Positions 16,307 through 25,239 of a stretch of 64,000 nucleotides of DNA are shown piece after piece. The position numbers and the translations under genes are program-made. The stretch's first letter is position 1; each line of letters starts with the position of its first letter. The notes under the pieces were generated by a model. It did not search any database and was not told the DNA's origin. It saw only the letters and a list, made by a program, of their open reading frames with translations. Source of the DNA: RYN-230 sp963814645 (lineage in GTDB: Bacteria; Actinomycetota; Actinomycetes; Streptosporangiales; Streptosporangiaceae); assembly GCA_963814645.1 (NCBI GenBank), contig CAWFDX010000004.1, positions 1,116,001 to 1,180,000 of the forward strand, written 5' to 3'.

Positions 16307-16677
16307 CGTTCGTAGTCGTCGCGAATCTCGACGACCTGGAGGTCGGCGACACCATGCTCGTTGACGAGCTGCGCGAACCGATCTGCCTGATCCGCCTCGA
16401 TGATGACGATGTCCGGGCGATCCACAACACCTGCACCCACCAGCAGCAGCCGCTGCACGAGGGAACCCTGCAAGACGATGACACGCTGGTCTGTGCCGCC
16501 CACGCATCACGCTACGACCTGACCACCGGCGAGGCGGTTGGCGTGTTCGCCTGCGGCCCGATCCCGGTTTACGCCTGCCGGATCGAAGACGACGCCATTC
16601 TCGTCGACATCGACCAGCAGCTGAACGACGCGCCGATACCCAATCCGCCAGCCTCCGGGACGCTGGGCGCGCGCTAA
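16303..16677 (+). CDS. Small Rieske-type ferredoxin
   Basis: A 124-residue soluble Rieske protein of the NirD/bphA3-like type. The cluster ligands are in CTHQQQPLHEG and CAAHASRYD (Cys-X-His and Cys-X2-His). The protein is unusually acidic for its size, as expected of an electron shuttle. It is translationally coupled to the membrane Rieske protein through an ATGA overlap. Its stop codon overlaps that of the convergent hexapeptide-repeat gene by 4 bp. Confidence 0.88.
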   Translation: MTFVVVANLDDLEVGDTMLVDELREPICLIRLDDDDVRAIHNTCTHQQQPLHEGTLQDDDTLVCAAHASRYDLTTGEAVGVFACGPIPVYACRIEDDAILVDIDQQLNDAPIPNPPASGTLGAR

Positions 16678-17372
16678 CGCTCAGCGTCGTCCCGGGTGAG
16701 CAGGTGGTGCTCATCGGCGAGCACGTGATCGCGGTGATGCAGGGCTAGCCCGCGCGCGTAGCGGCGGGCAATGTCGGGCATGAGTGAGCTGGCCCCGACC
16801 CCGAACACCGTGCCCGGGTAGTCCAGCGGGCCCATGATGGCGCGGATCCGGTCCCAGTCACCCGGGGCCACCAGTTCGGCGGGCTCTCCGCCGGCGAACC
16901 AGCCCATCGGCACCGCCGTGCCGGCCGGGACGACGGTATTGACGTAGACCACCGCATTGAACTCGACCTCCGCGCCAGTCTCGACGCGGGCGCCGTTGAA
17001 CACCATGGCGCCGGTCGCGATCCGCGAGCCGCCCTCGATCACGCACCCGGTGAGGTGCGCGTGCGGGCCAACGAGCACGTCGTCGCCGAAGCGGGTTTGC
17101 TGGCCTGGCACCCCCCGGACGACCGCGTTCTCCATGATGACGCAGTTCCGCCCAATCTCCACCGGGCCACCCTCGGCGGTGATCACGGCGCCGAACAGCA
17201 CCCGGCTGTGCGGGCCGACCGTGACATCGCCGGCCAGCACGGCCGACGGTGCGATGTAAGCCGACTCCGATACCTGCGGGCTCTTCAGCCGGTGCTCCAC
17301 GAACAGCGCCCCACGCCCCACCACTGGCTGGGGCACCGGATATTCGGCCGCATTCACGTTCGTCACCCCCAT
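16674..17372 (-). CDS. Hexapeptide-repeat protein, gamma-carbonic anhydrase-like fold
   Basis: A 232-residue left-handed beta-helix protein. Hexapeptide repeats run from about residue 35 (YIAPSAVLAGDVTVGPHSRVLFGAVI) to about 145. ATG 17372 has AGGA upstream; an open frame further upstream lacks family similarity. The metal-binding His triad of true gamma-carbonic anhydrases is not fully conserved: VIHT is replaced by AVVRG, and GHGAVLHG by GPHAHLTG. It is therefore probably an inactive or differently specialised relative. The C-terminal 70 residues form a helical extension. Confidence 0.8.
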   Translation of the reverse strand: MGVTNVNAAEYPVPQPVVGRGALFVEHRLKSPQVSESAYIAPSAVLAGDVTVGPHSRVLFGAVITAEGGPVEIGRNCVIMENAVVRGVPGQQTRFGDDVLVGPHAHLTGCVIEGGSRIATGAMVFNGARVETGAEVEFNAVVYVNTVVPAGTAVPMGWFAGGEPAELVAPGDWDRIRAIMGPLDYPGTVFGVGASSLMPDIARRYARGLALHHRDHVLADEHHLLTRDDAER

Positions 17373-17855
17373 GCCGTCCTGGCGCACCAGGCCGGGCCAT
17401 GGCCGCAGCCGTCCCTGACGGCCCTGGCTCCAGCACCGTCTCTCAGCGTAAGTGAGCGAGCTTGACCGCGGCCCACGGCGCCCGCGGAACGATGCGGCAG
17501 CGACCGGTAACGGCCGCTTCTTTGCCAACCTGGCGGGCAGGATTGGCAGGCATCGCGCGACGGATTGGGCTGCCACGCTCCGCAAGCGAGTGACCGAAAA
17601 AAGTGGCTAATACTGGCCGGAATCCCCGCGTGTCGCGGTGCATACGGGCGTATTGGGACACTACGCTCCCTCCCGTGATCACGGTTGCCATGCCGGTAAC
17701 GGCGCGCACTCAGCCGCGCGGCGCATTACGTGCTGAGGCTGACATGTATTTCGCAGACCACCCTGGGTGCCCGGCCTGAAATTGACCGGCCGGAAAGCCG
17801 CTCCCGGGGGTTGCCGCTAAGCGCGGCTGGTTTCTGACTGGGGGGGAGCAGCTTG
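17373..17855. other. 483-bp intergenic region upstream of the DUF1906 gene
   Basis: No credible gene is seen. An 88-codon frame on the minus strand (17443-17709) has no ribosome-binding site and unusual composition. The last 60 bp before the DUF1906 start hold a GC-rich hairpin-prone stretch (GCCGC-TAAGC-GCGGC) and the G-rich ribosome-binding site at 17841-17848. The length suggests a long 5' leader, but no riboswitch class could be matched by eye. Confidence 0.5.
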
Positions 17856-20330
17856 ATGTACTCGCGGGTCCGGGGCAGGCTTGGCCGCGCAGCCATATGG
17901 TCCTGGACTTCCGTCCCTGCTGCCCTAGCCATTTCGCTGGCGCTGCTACCCGTACTTCCGGCCCGGGCCGCAGTCGCGGCCGTGACCCAGCACCGGATTA
18001 AGACGGTGACATATCTCGGGCATTCGTTCGAGGTGCCGCCCGGCTGGCGGGTGATAAACCTCTCCCAGCACCCACGGACATGTGTCCGGTTCGACCGGCA
18101 CGCCATGTATCTGGGCACCCCCGCGCGGAATGAGGCATGCCCTAGCTCGATTGTCGGGACGACCGAAGCAATGCTCATCGAGCCCGCGGCCCGCGGCGCC
18201 GCGGGGCAGGCGACCGAGAACCCGGTCAGCAGGCAGATCACCGTCACCAGCCAGCGGGTGCACATCGTGGCCACCTACCGCCGGAACCCCGGGCAGATCC
18301 GCCGGATCGTGGGCCACGCCGCTCTGGGCCGGGCCCTGCACGAGGACCCGGCCCGGGCCGGGCGGGCCGCGCTGAACGCACCGCTGCCGTCCGGGTTGAC
18401 CAGCTATCACGGGCTCGGCTTCGATACCTGTACCGCGCCGAGCGAAGCCGCGATGAGCGCGTGGCGCGCGCATTCCCCCTACGACGCCATCGGGGTCTAC
18501 CTCGGCGGTTCGGACGAAGCCTGCGCGCAGCCCAACCTGACCCGCACCTGGCTGACCACCGAGGCCGCCCAGGGCTGGCATTTCCTCCCGCTGTACGTGG
18601 GGCCGCAGGCCGAGTTCGGTGAGCTGAACAAGTCCTCGGCCGGCCAGGGCACCGCCGCGGCGAACGATGCCGCGGCCCAGGCGGAGCGGCTCGGCTTCGG
18701 GCCGCAGACCCCGATCTACTACGACATGGAGGCCTACCGGGGCGGTCATCAATCGCCCCGGGTGGTCCAGTTCCTGGCCGCCTGGACCACCCGGCTGCAC
18801 CAGCTGGGGTTCCTGTCCGGCGTGTACAGCAGTTCGCTGTCTGGAATAGCCGCCCTGAGCCGGCAGACCGGCAGCTACCCGGAGCCCGACGTCATTTTCG
18901 ACGCGCTGTGGAACGGTCAGGCCAACACCGAGGATCCGGTGCTGCACGCTGGTCAATGGGGCCATCAGCACCGGGCGCACCAGTACAACGGCAACGTCAC
19001 GCAGCAGTTCGGCGGCACCGCCATGGATATCGACCAGGACTACCTGGACGTCCAGCTGCTGCCGAAGCCGTCGCGGGCCACCATTGGCTACCCGGCCGGG
19101 GCGGCCGCGACCGAGTACACCGGGGCGGCCTTCGACACCTGCAGCGCACCGTCGCTGCACGGGATGGCGGCCTGGCACGCTCATTCCCGGTTCCGGGCCA
19201 TCGGTGTGTACATCGGCGGGGTCAACCGCCGGTGCGGCCAGCCGAACCTGACCGCCAAATGGGTCACCACGGTGTCCGCACAGGGCTGGCGGCTGCTCCC
19301 GCTGTACGTCGGCTTGCAGCCGTCGTGCCGGCAGGGCCCGGCCCCGGCGGTCAAGTCTGACCCGGAGGCGATCGAGCGTGCCGCGGCCGCGAGCGAAGGC
19401 ATCGGCGCGGCCGATAACGCGGTCCGCCAGGCCAAGGCTCTGGGCATGCGCAGCGGCAGCATCATCTATGACTACCTCGCGCCGTACTCGACAACCGGTG
19501 CCAGCTGCCCCCGCGCCGTGCTCGGATTCATCTCGGCGTGGACCGGGGAACTGCACCGGCTCGGCTTCCTGGCCGGGGTCTACCTGTCGCTCGGCGCCGG
19601 CGGGCAGGACGTATCCGGCCAGTACGCCGCCGCCTCGTTCGGCCGGCCGGACGCGCTCTGGGTGGCCAGCTGGGACGGGAACACCGCGCTGACCGGGTGG
19701 GCCGGCATCGCTAACGACCAGTGGGCCAGCCACCAGCGGGCCAAGCAGGATATTGGCCCGCACAACGCGACCTATGGCGGGGTCACCATCCGCATCGACA
19801 GCGACCGGGTTGACGCCCCCGCCGCCACCGTCAGCCATGCCTACCGGGTGGTCACCTCGCAGGGGCTCAACGCCCGCACCGGCCCGGCCACGTCGTACCG
19901 GCTGGTCAAGACCTACCCGCCCAATGCCACCGTGCAGGTGGTCTGCCAGGCACCCGGCACCACCATCCTCAGCACCGACCTGTGGGACAAGCTCGCCGAC
20001 GGCAGCTACGTCAGCGACTACTACCTGAGCACCCCGTCCAAGACCGGCTACAGCTTCCCGCTGCCCCGCTGCGCCTACCCCTACCAGGCCACCGCCACCG
20101 CCGGGGTCCGGGTGCGCTCCGGCCCCGGCTGGTCGTACCGGGTGACCAGCCAGCTGCCCTACGGCGCGCTGGCCTGGACGGTCTGCCAGCAGGCGGGATC
20201 CGTGGATGGGACGACCCCGGTGTGGGATGAACTGTGGAATAGCCGGTGGGCACCGGACTACCGGGTGGCCACGCCGAGCAAGACCCGCTACAGCGGGCCC
20301 GCGCCGCACTGCGATCCGCCGCGCGGCTGA
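17856..20330 (+). CDS. Secreted protein with two DUF1906 (Rv2525c-like) domains and two SH3-like domains
   Basis: An 824-residue exported protein. ATG 17856 follows GGGGGAG and starts a signal peptide ending near LPARAAVA. An N-terminal region of about 130 residues is unassigned. DUF1906 glycoside-hydrolase-like domains start at GLGFDTCTAPSEAAMSAW (about 187) and GAAFDTCSAPSLHGMAAW (about 425). Two SH3-like repeats follow (QGLNARTGPATSYRLVKTYP and AGVRVRSGPGWSYRV). The family is cell-wall associated in mycobacteria. Domain 1 keeps the acidic pair in IYYDMEAY; domain 2 has IIYDYLAPY, losing the Glu, so it may only bind. Confidence 0.85.
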   Translation: MYSRVRGRLGRAAIWSWTSVPAALAISLALLPVLPARAAVAAVTQHRIKTVTYLGHSFEVPPGWRVINLSQHPRTCVRFDRHAMYLGTPARNEACPSSIVGTTEAMLIEPAARGAAGQATENPVSRQITVTSQRVHIVATYRRNPGQIRRIVGHAALGRALHEDPARAGRAALNAPLPSGLTSYHGLGFDTCTAPSEAAMSAWRAHSPYDAIGVYLGGSDEACAQPNLTRTWLTTEAAQGWHFLPLYVGPQAEFGELNKSSAGQGTAAANDAAAQAERLGFGPQTPIYYDMEAYRGGHQSPRVVQFLAAWTTRLHQLGFLSGVYSSSLSGIAALSRQTGSYPEPDVIFDALWNGQANTEDPVLHAGQWGHQHRAHQYNGNVTQQFGGTAMDIDQDYLDVQLLPKPSRATIGYPAGAAATEYTGAAFDTCSAPSLHGMAAWHAHSRFRAIGVYIGGVNRRCGQPNLTAKWVTTVSAQGWRLLPLYVGLQPSCRQGPAPAVKSDPEAIERAAAASEGIGAADNAVRQAKALGMRSGSIIYDYLAPYSTTGASCPRAVLGFISAWTGELHRLGFLAGVYLSLGAGGQDVSGQYAAASFGRPDALWVASWDGNTALTGWAGIANDQWASHQRAKQDIGPHNATYGGVTIRIDSDRVDAPAATVSHAYRVVTSQGLNARTGPATSYRLVKTYPPNATVQVVCQAPGTTILSTDLWDKLADGSYVSDYYLSTPSKTGYSFPLPRCAYPYQATATAGVRVRSGPGWSYRVTSQLPYGALAWTVCQQAGSVDGTTPVWDELWNSRWAPDYRVATPSKTRYSGPAPHCDPPRG

Positions 20331-20462
20331 GGCCCGCACCGGGCGGCGGGGTGGCTGCATCAGCTGTCACTGCGGCCGCCTGAACCGCAGGGGCACCGGC
20401 CCTCACCTGCGCATCCAGGAAAGCTGGGGGTTAGCTGTAAAAGTTCGGAGAATCCCTGGACG

Positions 20463-20524
20463 CTGACGTCAGTGTCAGAAAAGTCTGGCATGCTGTGGGG
20501 ACCAATCCCTGACACGTACGTCAG
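20463..20524. promoter_or_regulatory. Two CTGAC-N6-GTCAG operators upstream of MMPL copy 2
   Basis: Perfect inverted repeats CTGAC-N6-GTCAG occur at 20463-20478 and 20509-20524, 46 bp apart. They are the right size for a TetR-family dimer. They lie 46-107 bp before the MMPL start, in the place expected for the promoter. No regulator gene is adjacent. Confidence 0.65.
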
Positions 20525-20569
20525 ATACGTCTGCCGTGCTGGTCTGCCGCCCCGATCCCGCGAGGCCAG

Positions 20570-22984
20570 ATGCGCGAGCTGCTCAACCCAGCCCTGCCCC
20601 AGGTACGTAACCCGCTGCCGGAACTGCCGCCGGCGCCACCCGCGGAACCCCAGCCGGATCCCGGGCGGCCCGGTCCCGGCGGGCGACCCGGTGCCGGTGA
20701 GCACGAGCCCGGCGGGCGGCGGTCGCGGGGGCCGATGGTGGAGCGGATCGCGTGCTGGAGCGCACGGCACCGGATCGCCGTGATCGCGGGCTGGCTGGTG
20801 CTGGCCGTGGTGGCGCTGCTCGGCGGGCACTTCCTCGGCACACAGAGCCAGCCGCAGTATGACCCGGGCCAGTCCGGCCAGGCCGAGCAGATGCTGAGCA
20901 AGCTGGACGTGGTCACGCCGCCCGCGGAGAGCGTGCTCATCCAGGCCCGGCAAGGCGGCCCGGGCAGCACGTACGCGCACGACCCGGCGCTGCGCGGCGC
21001 GGTGGCCGAGGTGGTCAGCGCGCTGCACCGGCTGCCCCGGGCGGCGGCGGACATCCGGTCCCCGCTCAGTCCGGGCGGCCAGGCGCTGATCTCGGCCGAC
21101 GGGCGCACCGCCCTGGTCACGTTCCAGGTGGCGGGGCCGAACGCCAGCGCGGACAGCACGGTCAACGCGGACCTGGCCGCGGTGGCCCGGGTGCAGGCCA
21201 GCCATCCAGGCCTGCTGGTCCAGGAGGCCGGTGACGCCAGCACCGACCAGGCCGCCAACGCGGTGATGAGCCAGGACTTCCACAAGGCCGAGGTCACCTC
21301 GGTGCCGATCACGCTGATCCTGCTGATCGCGGTGTTCGGCGCGCTGATCGCGGCGGGCATCCCGGTGCTGCTGGCCGGCAGCGCGGTGATGGTCGCGGTG
21401 TCACTGCTCGCCATCCCCAGCCGGTGGCTGCCCATCGGCTCCAGCACGGCCGAGGTGGTGCTGATCATCGGGATGGCGGTCGGCGTCGACTACTCGCTGT
21501 TCTACCTGCGCCGGGAGCGCGAGGAACGGGCGGCCGGTGCCTCCTTCCCCGGGGCGCTGGCCACCGCGGCCGCCACCTCCGGCCGGGCCATCCTGGTCTC
21601 CGGGCTGACCGTGATGGTGTCCATGGCCGGGCTGCTGCTGACCGGGATCGACCTGTTCACCGGGATCGCGGTCGGCACCATCATGGTGGTCGGCGTGGCC
21701 GTCGTCGGCTCGCTGACGTTCCTGCCCGCGCTGCTCTCGCTGCTCGGGCCGTGGGCGGACCGGGGCCGGATCCCGTTCCTCGGCCGGCGCCGCACCCAGG
21801 CCCGGCCGTCCCGGGTGTGGGGCGCGCTGGCCCGCCGGGTGGTACGCAGACCACTGCTGTTCGGCGGCGCGGCCGTGCTCGGCCTGCTCGCACTGGCCGT
21901 GCCCGCGCTGGGCATGCGCACCGGCACCCCGCCCATCGACCTGCCGACCCGGCTGCCGGTGGTGCACACCCTGAACCAGATCCAGCGGGCTTTCCCCGGC
22001 CGGCCCGCACCGGCCCAGGTCGTGGTGACCGGCGGCGACGTGTCCGGCCGGGCCATGCGGTCCGAAGTGGCCGTGCTGCAGGCCACGGCGTCCGCCCACG
22101 GGGTGATCCACCGGCCGGTCACCGCGCAGCTGGTCGGCGGCGGCCGGGGCATGGTGATCACGGTCCCGCTGGCCGGCAACGGCTCGGACACGGTGTCCCG
22201 CAACGCGCTGCTCGCGCTGCGCGACCGGATCCTGCCCGGCACGATCGGGAAGGTGCCCGGGGCCAGCTACGCGGTCACCGGTAACACGGCCAACGGCTAC
22301 GACTTCAGCGCGGCGCTGCACTCCCGCACGCCCATCGTCTTCGCCGTGGTGGCGCTGCTCGCCCTGATCCTGCTCATGCTGGCCTTCCGGTCGCTGCTCA
22401 TCCCGCTGATCTCGATCGGACTGAACCTGCTCTCGGTCGGCGCGGCGTACGGCCTGATCACGCTGATCTTCCAGGACGGCCGGCTGCAGGGCCTGCTCGG
22501 CTTCACCTCGTTCGGCGCGATCATCGACTGGGTGCCGCTGTTCATGTTCGTGTTCCTGTTCGGGCTGAGCATGGACTACCACGTGTTCATCCTGAGCCGG
22601 ATCCGCGAGCTGCGGTCCACGGGCAAACCGCACCGTGACGCGGTGGTGGGCGGCATCGCGACCTGCTCCGGGGTGGTGACCAGCGCGGCGGTGATCATGG
22701 TGGCGGTGTTCTCGATCTTCGCGACGCTGTCCATCATCGACCTGAAGATGATCGGCGTCGGGCTGGCGTCCGCGGTGCTGATCGACGCGACCGTGGTGCG
22801 CGGCATCCTGGTGCCCGCCGCGCTGGCCCTGTGCGGCGAGCGCACCTGGTATTTCCCGCGCTGGCTGGCCTGGCTGCCCGGCCGGCACACGCTGGACCAC
22901 GGCCACTCGGCACCCGGTGACCGGCCATCGCCGGCGGTACTCTTTGCAGGTGAACCAACCGGGTCCCGGCCAGGCGTGGGCTGA
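20570..22984 (+). CDS. MMPL/RND-family transporter (copy 2)
   Basis: An 804-residue paralogue of the protein at 12788, with the same layout of about 12 membrane segments and two external loops. Both relay motifs are kept (GVDYSLFYLRREREER and SMDYHVFILSRIRE). ATG 20570 has GAGG upstream and gives a Pro-rich N-terminal tail of about 60 residues before MVERIACWSARHR; a start at ATG 20735 is possible. It overlaps the anchored protein at 22950, so it is transcribed with the duplicated anchored-protein/subtilase genes. Export of an envelope component is the likely role; the substrate is unknown. Confidence 0.92.
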   Translation: MRELLNPALPQVRNPLPELPPAPPAEPQPDPGRPGPGGRPGAGEHEPGGRRSRGPMVERIACWSARHRIAVIAGWLVLAVVALLGGHFLGTQSQPQYDPGQSGQAEQMLSKLDVVTPPAESVLIQARQGGPGSTYAHDPALRGAVAEVVSALHRLPRAAADIRSPLSPGGQALISADGRTALVTFQVAGPNASADSTVNADLAAVARVQASHPGLLVQEAGDASTDQAANAVMSQDFHKAEVTSVPITLILLIAVFGALIAAGIPVLLAGSAVMVAVSLLAIPSRWLPIGSSTAEVVLIIGMAVGVDYSLFYLRREREERAAGASFPGALATAAATSGRAILVSGLTVMVSMAGLLLTGIDLFTGIAVGTIMVVGVAVVGSLTFLPALLSLLGPWADRGRIPFLGRRRTQARPSRVWGALARRVVRRPLLFGGAAVLGLLALAVPALGMRTGTPPIDLPTRLPVVHTLNQIQRAFPGRPAPAQVVVTGGDVSGRAMRSEVAVLQATASAHGVIHRPVTAQLVGGGRGMVITVPLAGNGSDTVSRNALLALRDRILPGTIGKVPGASYAVTGNTANGYDFSAALHSRTPIVFAVVALLALILLMLAFRSLLIPLISIGLNLLSVGAAYGLITLIFQDGRLQGLLGFTSFGAIIDWVPLFMFVFLFGLSMDYHVFILSRIRELRSTGKPHRDAVVGGIATCSGVVTSAAVIMVAVFSIFATLSIIDLKMIGVGLASAVLIDATVVRGILVPAALALCGERTWYFPRWLAWLPGRHTLDHGHSAPGDRPSPAVLFAGEPTGSRPGVG

Positions 22985-23735
22985 CCACGACGCCGGGACC
23001 AGCCCGGCCCCCGCGCGGGCCCGCCATCGCCGGCTGGCTATCTCCCTTACCGCGTGCGGCGGGGTGTGCTGCCTGGTCGTGGCCGTGCTGGCCGGGCGGG
23101 CGGCGATCGCGCAGCAGACCCGGCCGCCCACCGCGGCGGAGCGCGCCGCGGCCGCTACGGTGGCGGTGACCCGCCGGTGGCGGACCTGGCCCGCGGGCCG
23201 GATCTTCCCGGCCACCCTGGGCTACACCACCAGCCTGCTGAACAACGACACGGCCCGCCGGGTCGGGATCTCACCGCGCGACACGTGCGCGGCCGCGCTG
23301 GACCCGGCACTGGCCGGACCGGCCCGCCGGGACGGCTGCCGGGCCGGGCTGCGCGCCAGCTACGTCGATGAGCTGCAAGGAGTCGTCTACACCACCGGGG
23401 TACTCGCGTTCCCCAGCCCGGCCAAAGCCCACGCATTCGACCGCAGCCTGCCCTCGGCCCGGCCGCCGCGGGCCGCGCTGCGCGCGCTGGGCTTCCCGGG
23501 CACGGCAGCGGCCCGGTTCGCGGACGGCGCCCGGCAGACGGCCAGCGCGCAACAAGACGGGCCGTACGTGCTGCTGACCGTGGCCGGCTACGCGGACGGA
23601 CGGCCGGCCGCTGCCACCGGCCAGTACAACCCGACCGCCTTCGCCGCCGCGCGGCAGCTGGCCGACGCGATCCTGGCCCCGCTGAACCGGCCCGCGGTGG
23701 TGGACTGCGCGGCGACCCGGCAGTGGTCGTGCTAA
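22950..23735 (+). CDS. Membrane-anchored protein paired with a subtilase (copy 1)
   Basis: A 261-residue protein not matched to a named family. One membrane segment (about residues 32-52) follows a Pro-rich cytoplasmic tail. The external part starts PTAAERAAAATVAVTRRW and contains FPATLGYTT, conserved Cys in RDTCAAALDP and RDGCRAGLRASYVDE, and a C-terminal Cys. GTG 22950 is chosen, with GTG 22917 possible; neither has a strong ribosome-binding site. Its end overlaps the subtilase start by 13 bp. The broken gene at 25240 is a paralogue, sharing the F-P-A-T motif, CTAALDP-like site and RASYTD, and is likewise followed by a subtilase homologue. Confidence 0.7.
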   Translation: MNQPGPGQAWADHDAGTSPAPARARHRRLAISLTACGGVCCLVVAVLAGRAAIAQQTRPPTAAERAAAATVAVTRRWRTWPAGRIFPATLGYTTSLLNNDTARRVGISPRDTCAAALDPALAGPARRDGCRAGLRASYVDELQGVVYTTGVLAFPSPAKAHAFDRSLPSARPPRAALRALGFPGTAAARFADGARQTASAQQDGPYVLLTVAGYADGRPAAATGQYNPTAFAAARQLADAILAPLNRPAVVDCAATRQWSC

Positions 23736-25192
23736 GCCGCCGGGCCCGGCTGGCCGTGCCCGGCTTAGCGCTGGCCGGGATCACGGTGCTCACCGGCGCC
23801 GCGGCCCAGGGCCCGGGCAGCGAGGCGGCCCAGGTGCGGTCGGCCGAGCAGCCGGAGCTGCAGGCCATCGAGGCACCGGCCGCCTGGCGGCTGAGCCACG
23901 GCCGCGGGGTGACGGTGGCCGTGCTGGACACCGGCGTAGACGCGACCGCGCCCGACCTGGCCGGCTCGGTGACCACCGGTCCGGACTACACGCTGGGCGC
24001 GGACCCGCCCGGGTACCAGCCGCCGCACCTGCACGGCACGTTCATCGCCTCGCTCATCGCCGGGCACGGCAGCGGCCCCGGCGATGACGACGGCATCATC
24101 GGCGTCGCCCCGGCGGCCCGGGTGCTGTCGGTCCGGGTCATCCTGGATGACCAGGAGCCGGGGCTGAGTGTGTACAACACCAACCCGCGGTATGCCGACG
24201 CCATCGGCGACGGCATCCGGTACGCCACCCAGCACGGCGCCCAGGTGATCAACATGTCGCTCGGCACCGGCGACGCGACCCGGCGCATGCAGGCGGCGCT
24301 CGGCTACGCGGTGTCGCACGGCGTGCTGGTGGTGGCGTCCGCCGGGAACAGCGGCCGCCCCGGCCCGGGCTACACGCCGTACTCGTACCCGGCCGCGTTC
24401 ACCGGGGTGATCTCGGTCGCGGCTCTGGACCAGGACGGCCGCCGGGCGTCCTTCTCCGACCGGAACTCGTCGGTGGAGCTGTCCGCACCCGGGGTCAGCA
24501 TCATCGGGGCCGGCCCGGAAGACACCTACCTGCAGGCCAGTGGGACCAGCCCGGCGTCGGCGTTCGTGGCCGGGGTGGCGGCGCTGATCCGGTCGGCCTA
24601 CCCCCGGCTGTCCCCGGCGCAGGTGGCGCAGGCGCTGATCAGCTCGGCGCGGCGCCGCCCGGCGGGCGGGTACAGCCCGTCGACCGGCTTCGGCGAGGTG
24701 GACGCGGTCGCAGCGCTGCACGCGGCCGGGCGGCTGGCCGCGGCCCGGCGGGCCACCGGGCTGGCGGCCCGCGGCCACTTCGCGACCGCGCCCGGCCCGG
24801 TCCAGGTCACCCACCGTGACCCGGCGCGGATCGCGGTGCTGGCCGCGGTGGCGGCGGCGGGCGCCGCCGGGGTGATCATCGCGCTGGTAGCGCTGGCCCT
24901 GCTGACCGCGCGCACGGCACGCGACCGGCGGCAGCTGGCCGCGGTGGGCCCGGCCGTCCCGGCGGCCCGGTACGGCGCCGGGGCGCTCGCGCCGATGCGC
25001 AACGTGGGGCTGATCGAGCTGCTGGAACCGGCGGACCCGGGCCGGGCCGGGACAGCGGAGCTGGCCGGGCCCGCGGGCCCGCCGGAGCCCGGGCGGATCA
25101 GCGCGGAGAGTGCGGCCAGCCCGGAACCGGCGGCTGGGGCGGACAGGCCGGCCGGCGCCGAACCGGAGCCCAGTACCGAGACCGGACCGTAA
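23723..25192 (+). CDS. S8 serine protease, mycosin-like, membrane anchored
   Basis: A 489-residue exported subtilisin-family protease. After a signal peptide, the catalytic domain (about 45-335) has all catalytic residues: D69 in AVLDTGVD, H104 in HLHGTFIA, oxyanion N209 in SAGNSG and S276 in GTSPASAFVAGVA. A membrane helix (about 370-395) is followed by a cytoplasmic Pro/Glu/Ala tail of about 90 residues, unlike classical MycP, which ends soon after the helix. GTG 23723 or GTG 23729 overlaps the preceding gene. No ESX core genes (EccB-E, WXG100) are in the window, so a type VII role is not supported here. Confidence 0.9.
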   Translation: MVVLSRRARLAVPGLALAGITVLTGAAAQGPGSEAAQVRSAEQPELQAIEAPAAWRLSHGRGVTVAVLDTGVDATAPDLAGSVTTGPDYTLGADPPGYQPPHLHGTFIASLIAGHGSGPGDDDGIIGVAPAARVLSVRVILDDQEPGLSVYNTNPRYADAIGDGIRYATQHGAQVINMSLGTGDATRRMQAALGYAVSHGVLVVASAGNSGRPGPGYTPYSYPAAFTGVISVAALDQDGRRASFSDRNSSVELSAPGVSIIGAGPEDTYLQASGTSPASAFVAGVAALIRSAYPRLSPAQVAQALISSARRRPAGGYSPSTGFGEVDAVAALHAAGRLAAARRATGLAARGHFATAPGPVQVTHRDPARIAVLAAVAAAGAAGVIIALVALALLTARTARDRRQLAAVGPAVPAARYGAGALAPMRNVGLIELLEPADPGRAGTAELAGPAGPPEPGRISAESAASPEPAAGADRPAGAEPEPSTETGP

Positions 25193-25239
25193 CGTGCCAA
25201 ACCGCGCTTTTCCGGCCAGCCAGCCGTACCTTTTTGAAC

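Noticed and set aside
17443..17709. 88-codon minus-strand frame upstream of the DUF1906 gene
   Set aside because: It has no ribosome-binding site, no recognisable domain and an unusual composition. It lies in the leader region of the opposite gene.
17710..17855. Possible c-di-AMP riboswitch before the secreted wall protein
   Set aside because: Such switches often precede actinobacterial wall hydrolases, and hairpins are present, but I could not match the conserved core by eye. A covariance-model search of 17400-17855 would decide.
20360..21283. Minus-strand open frames opposite MMPL copy 2
   Set aside because: High-GC codon bias opens antisense frames. These have His/Arg/Gln-rich shadow composition and no domains.
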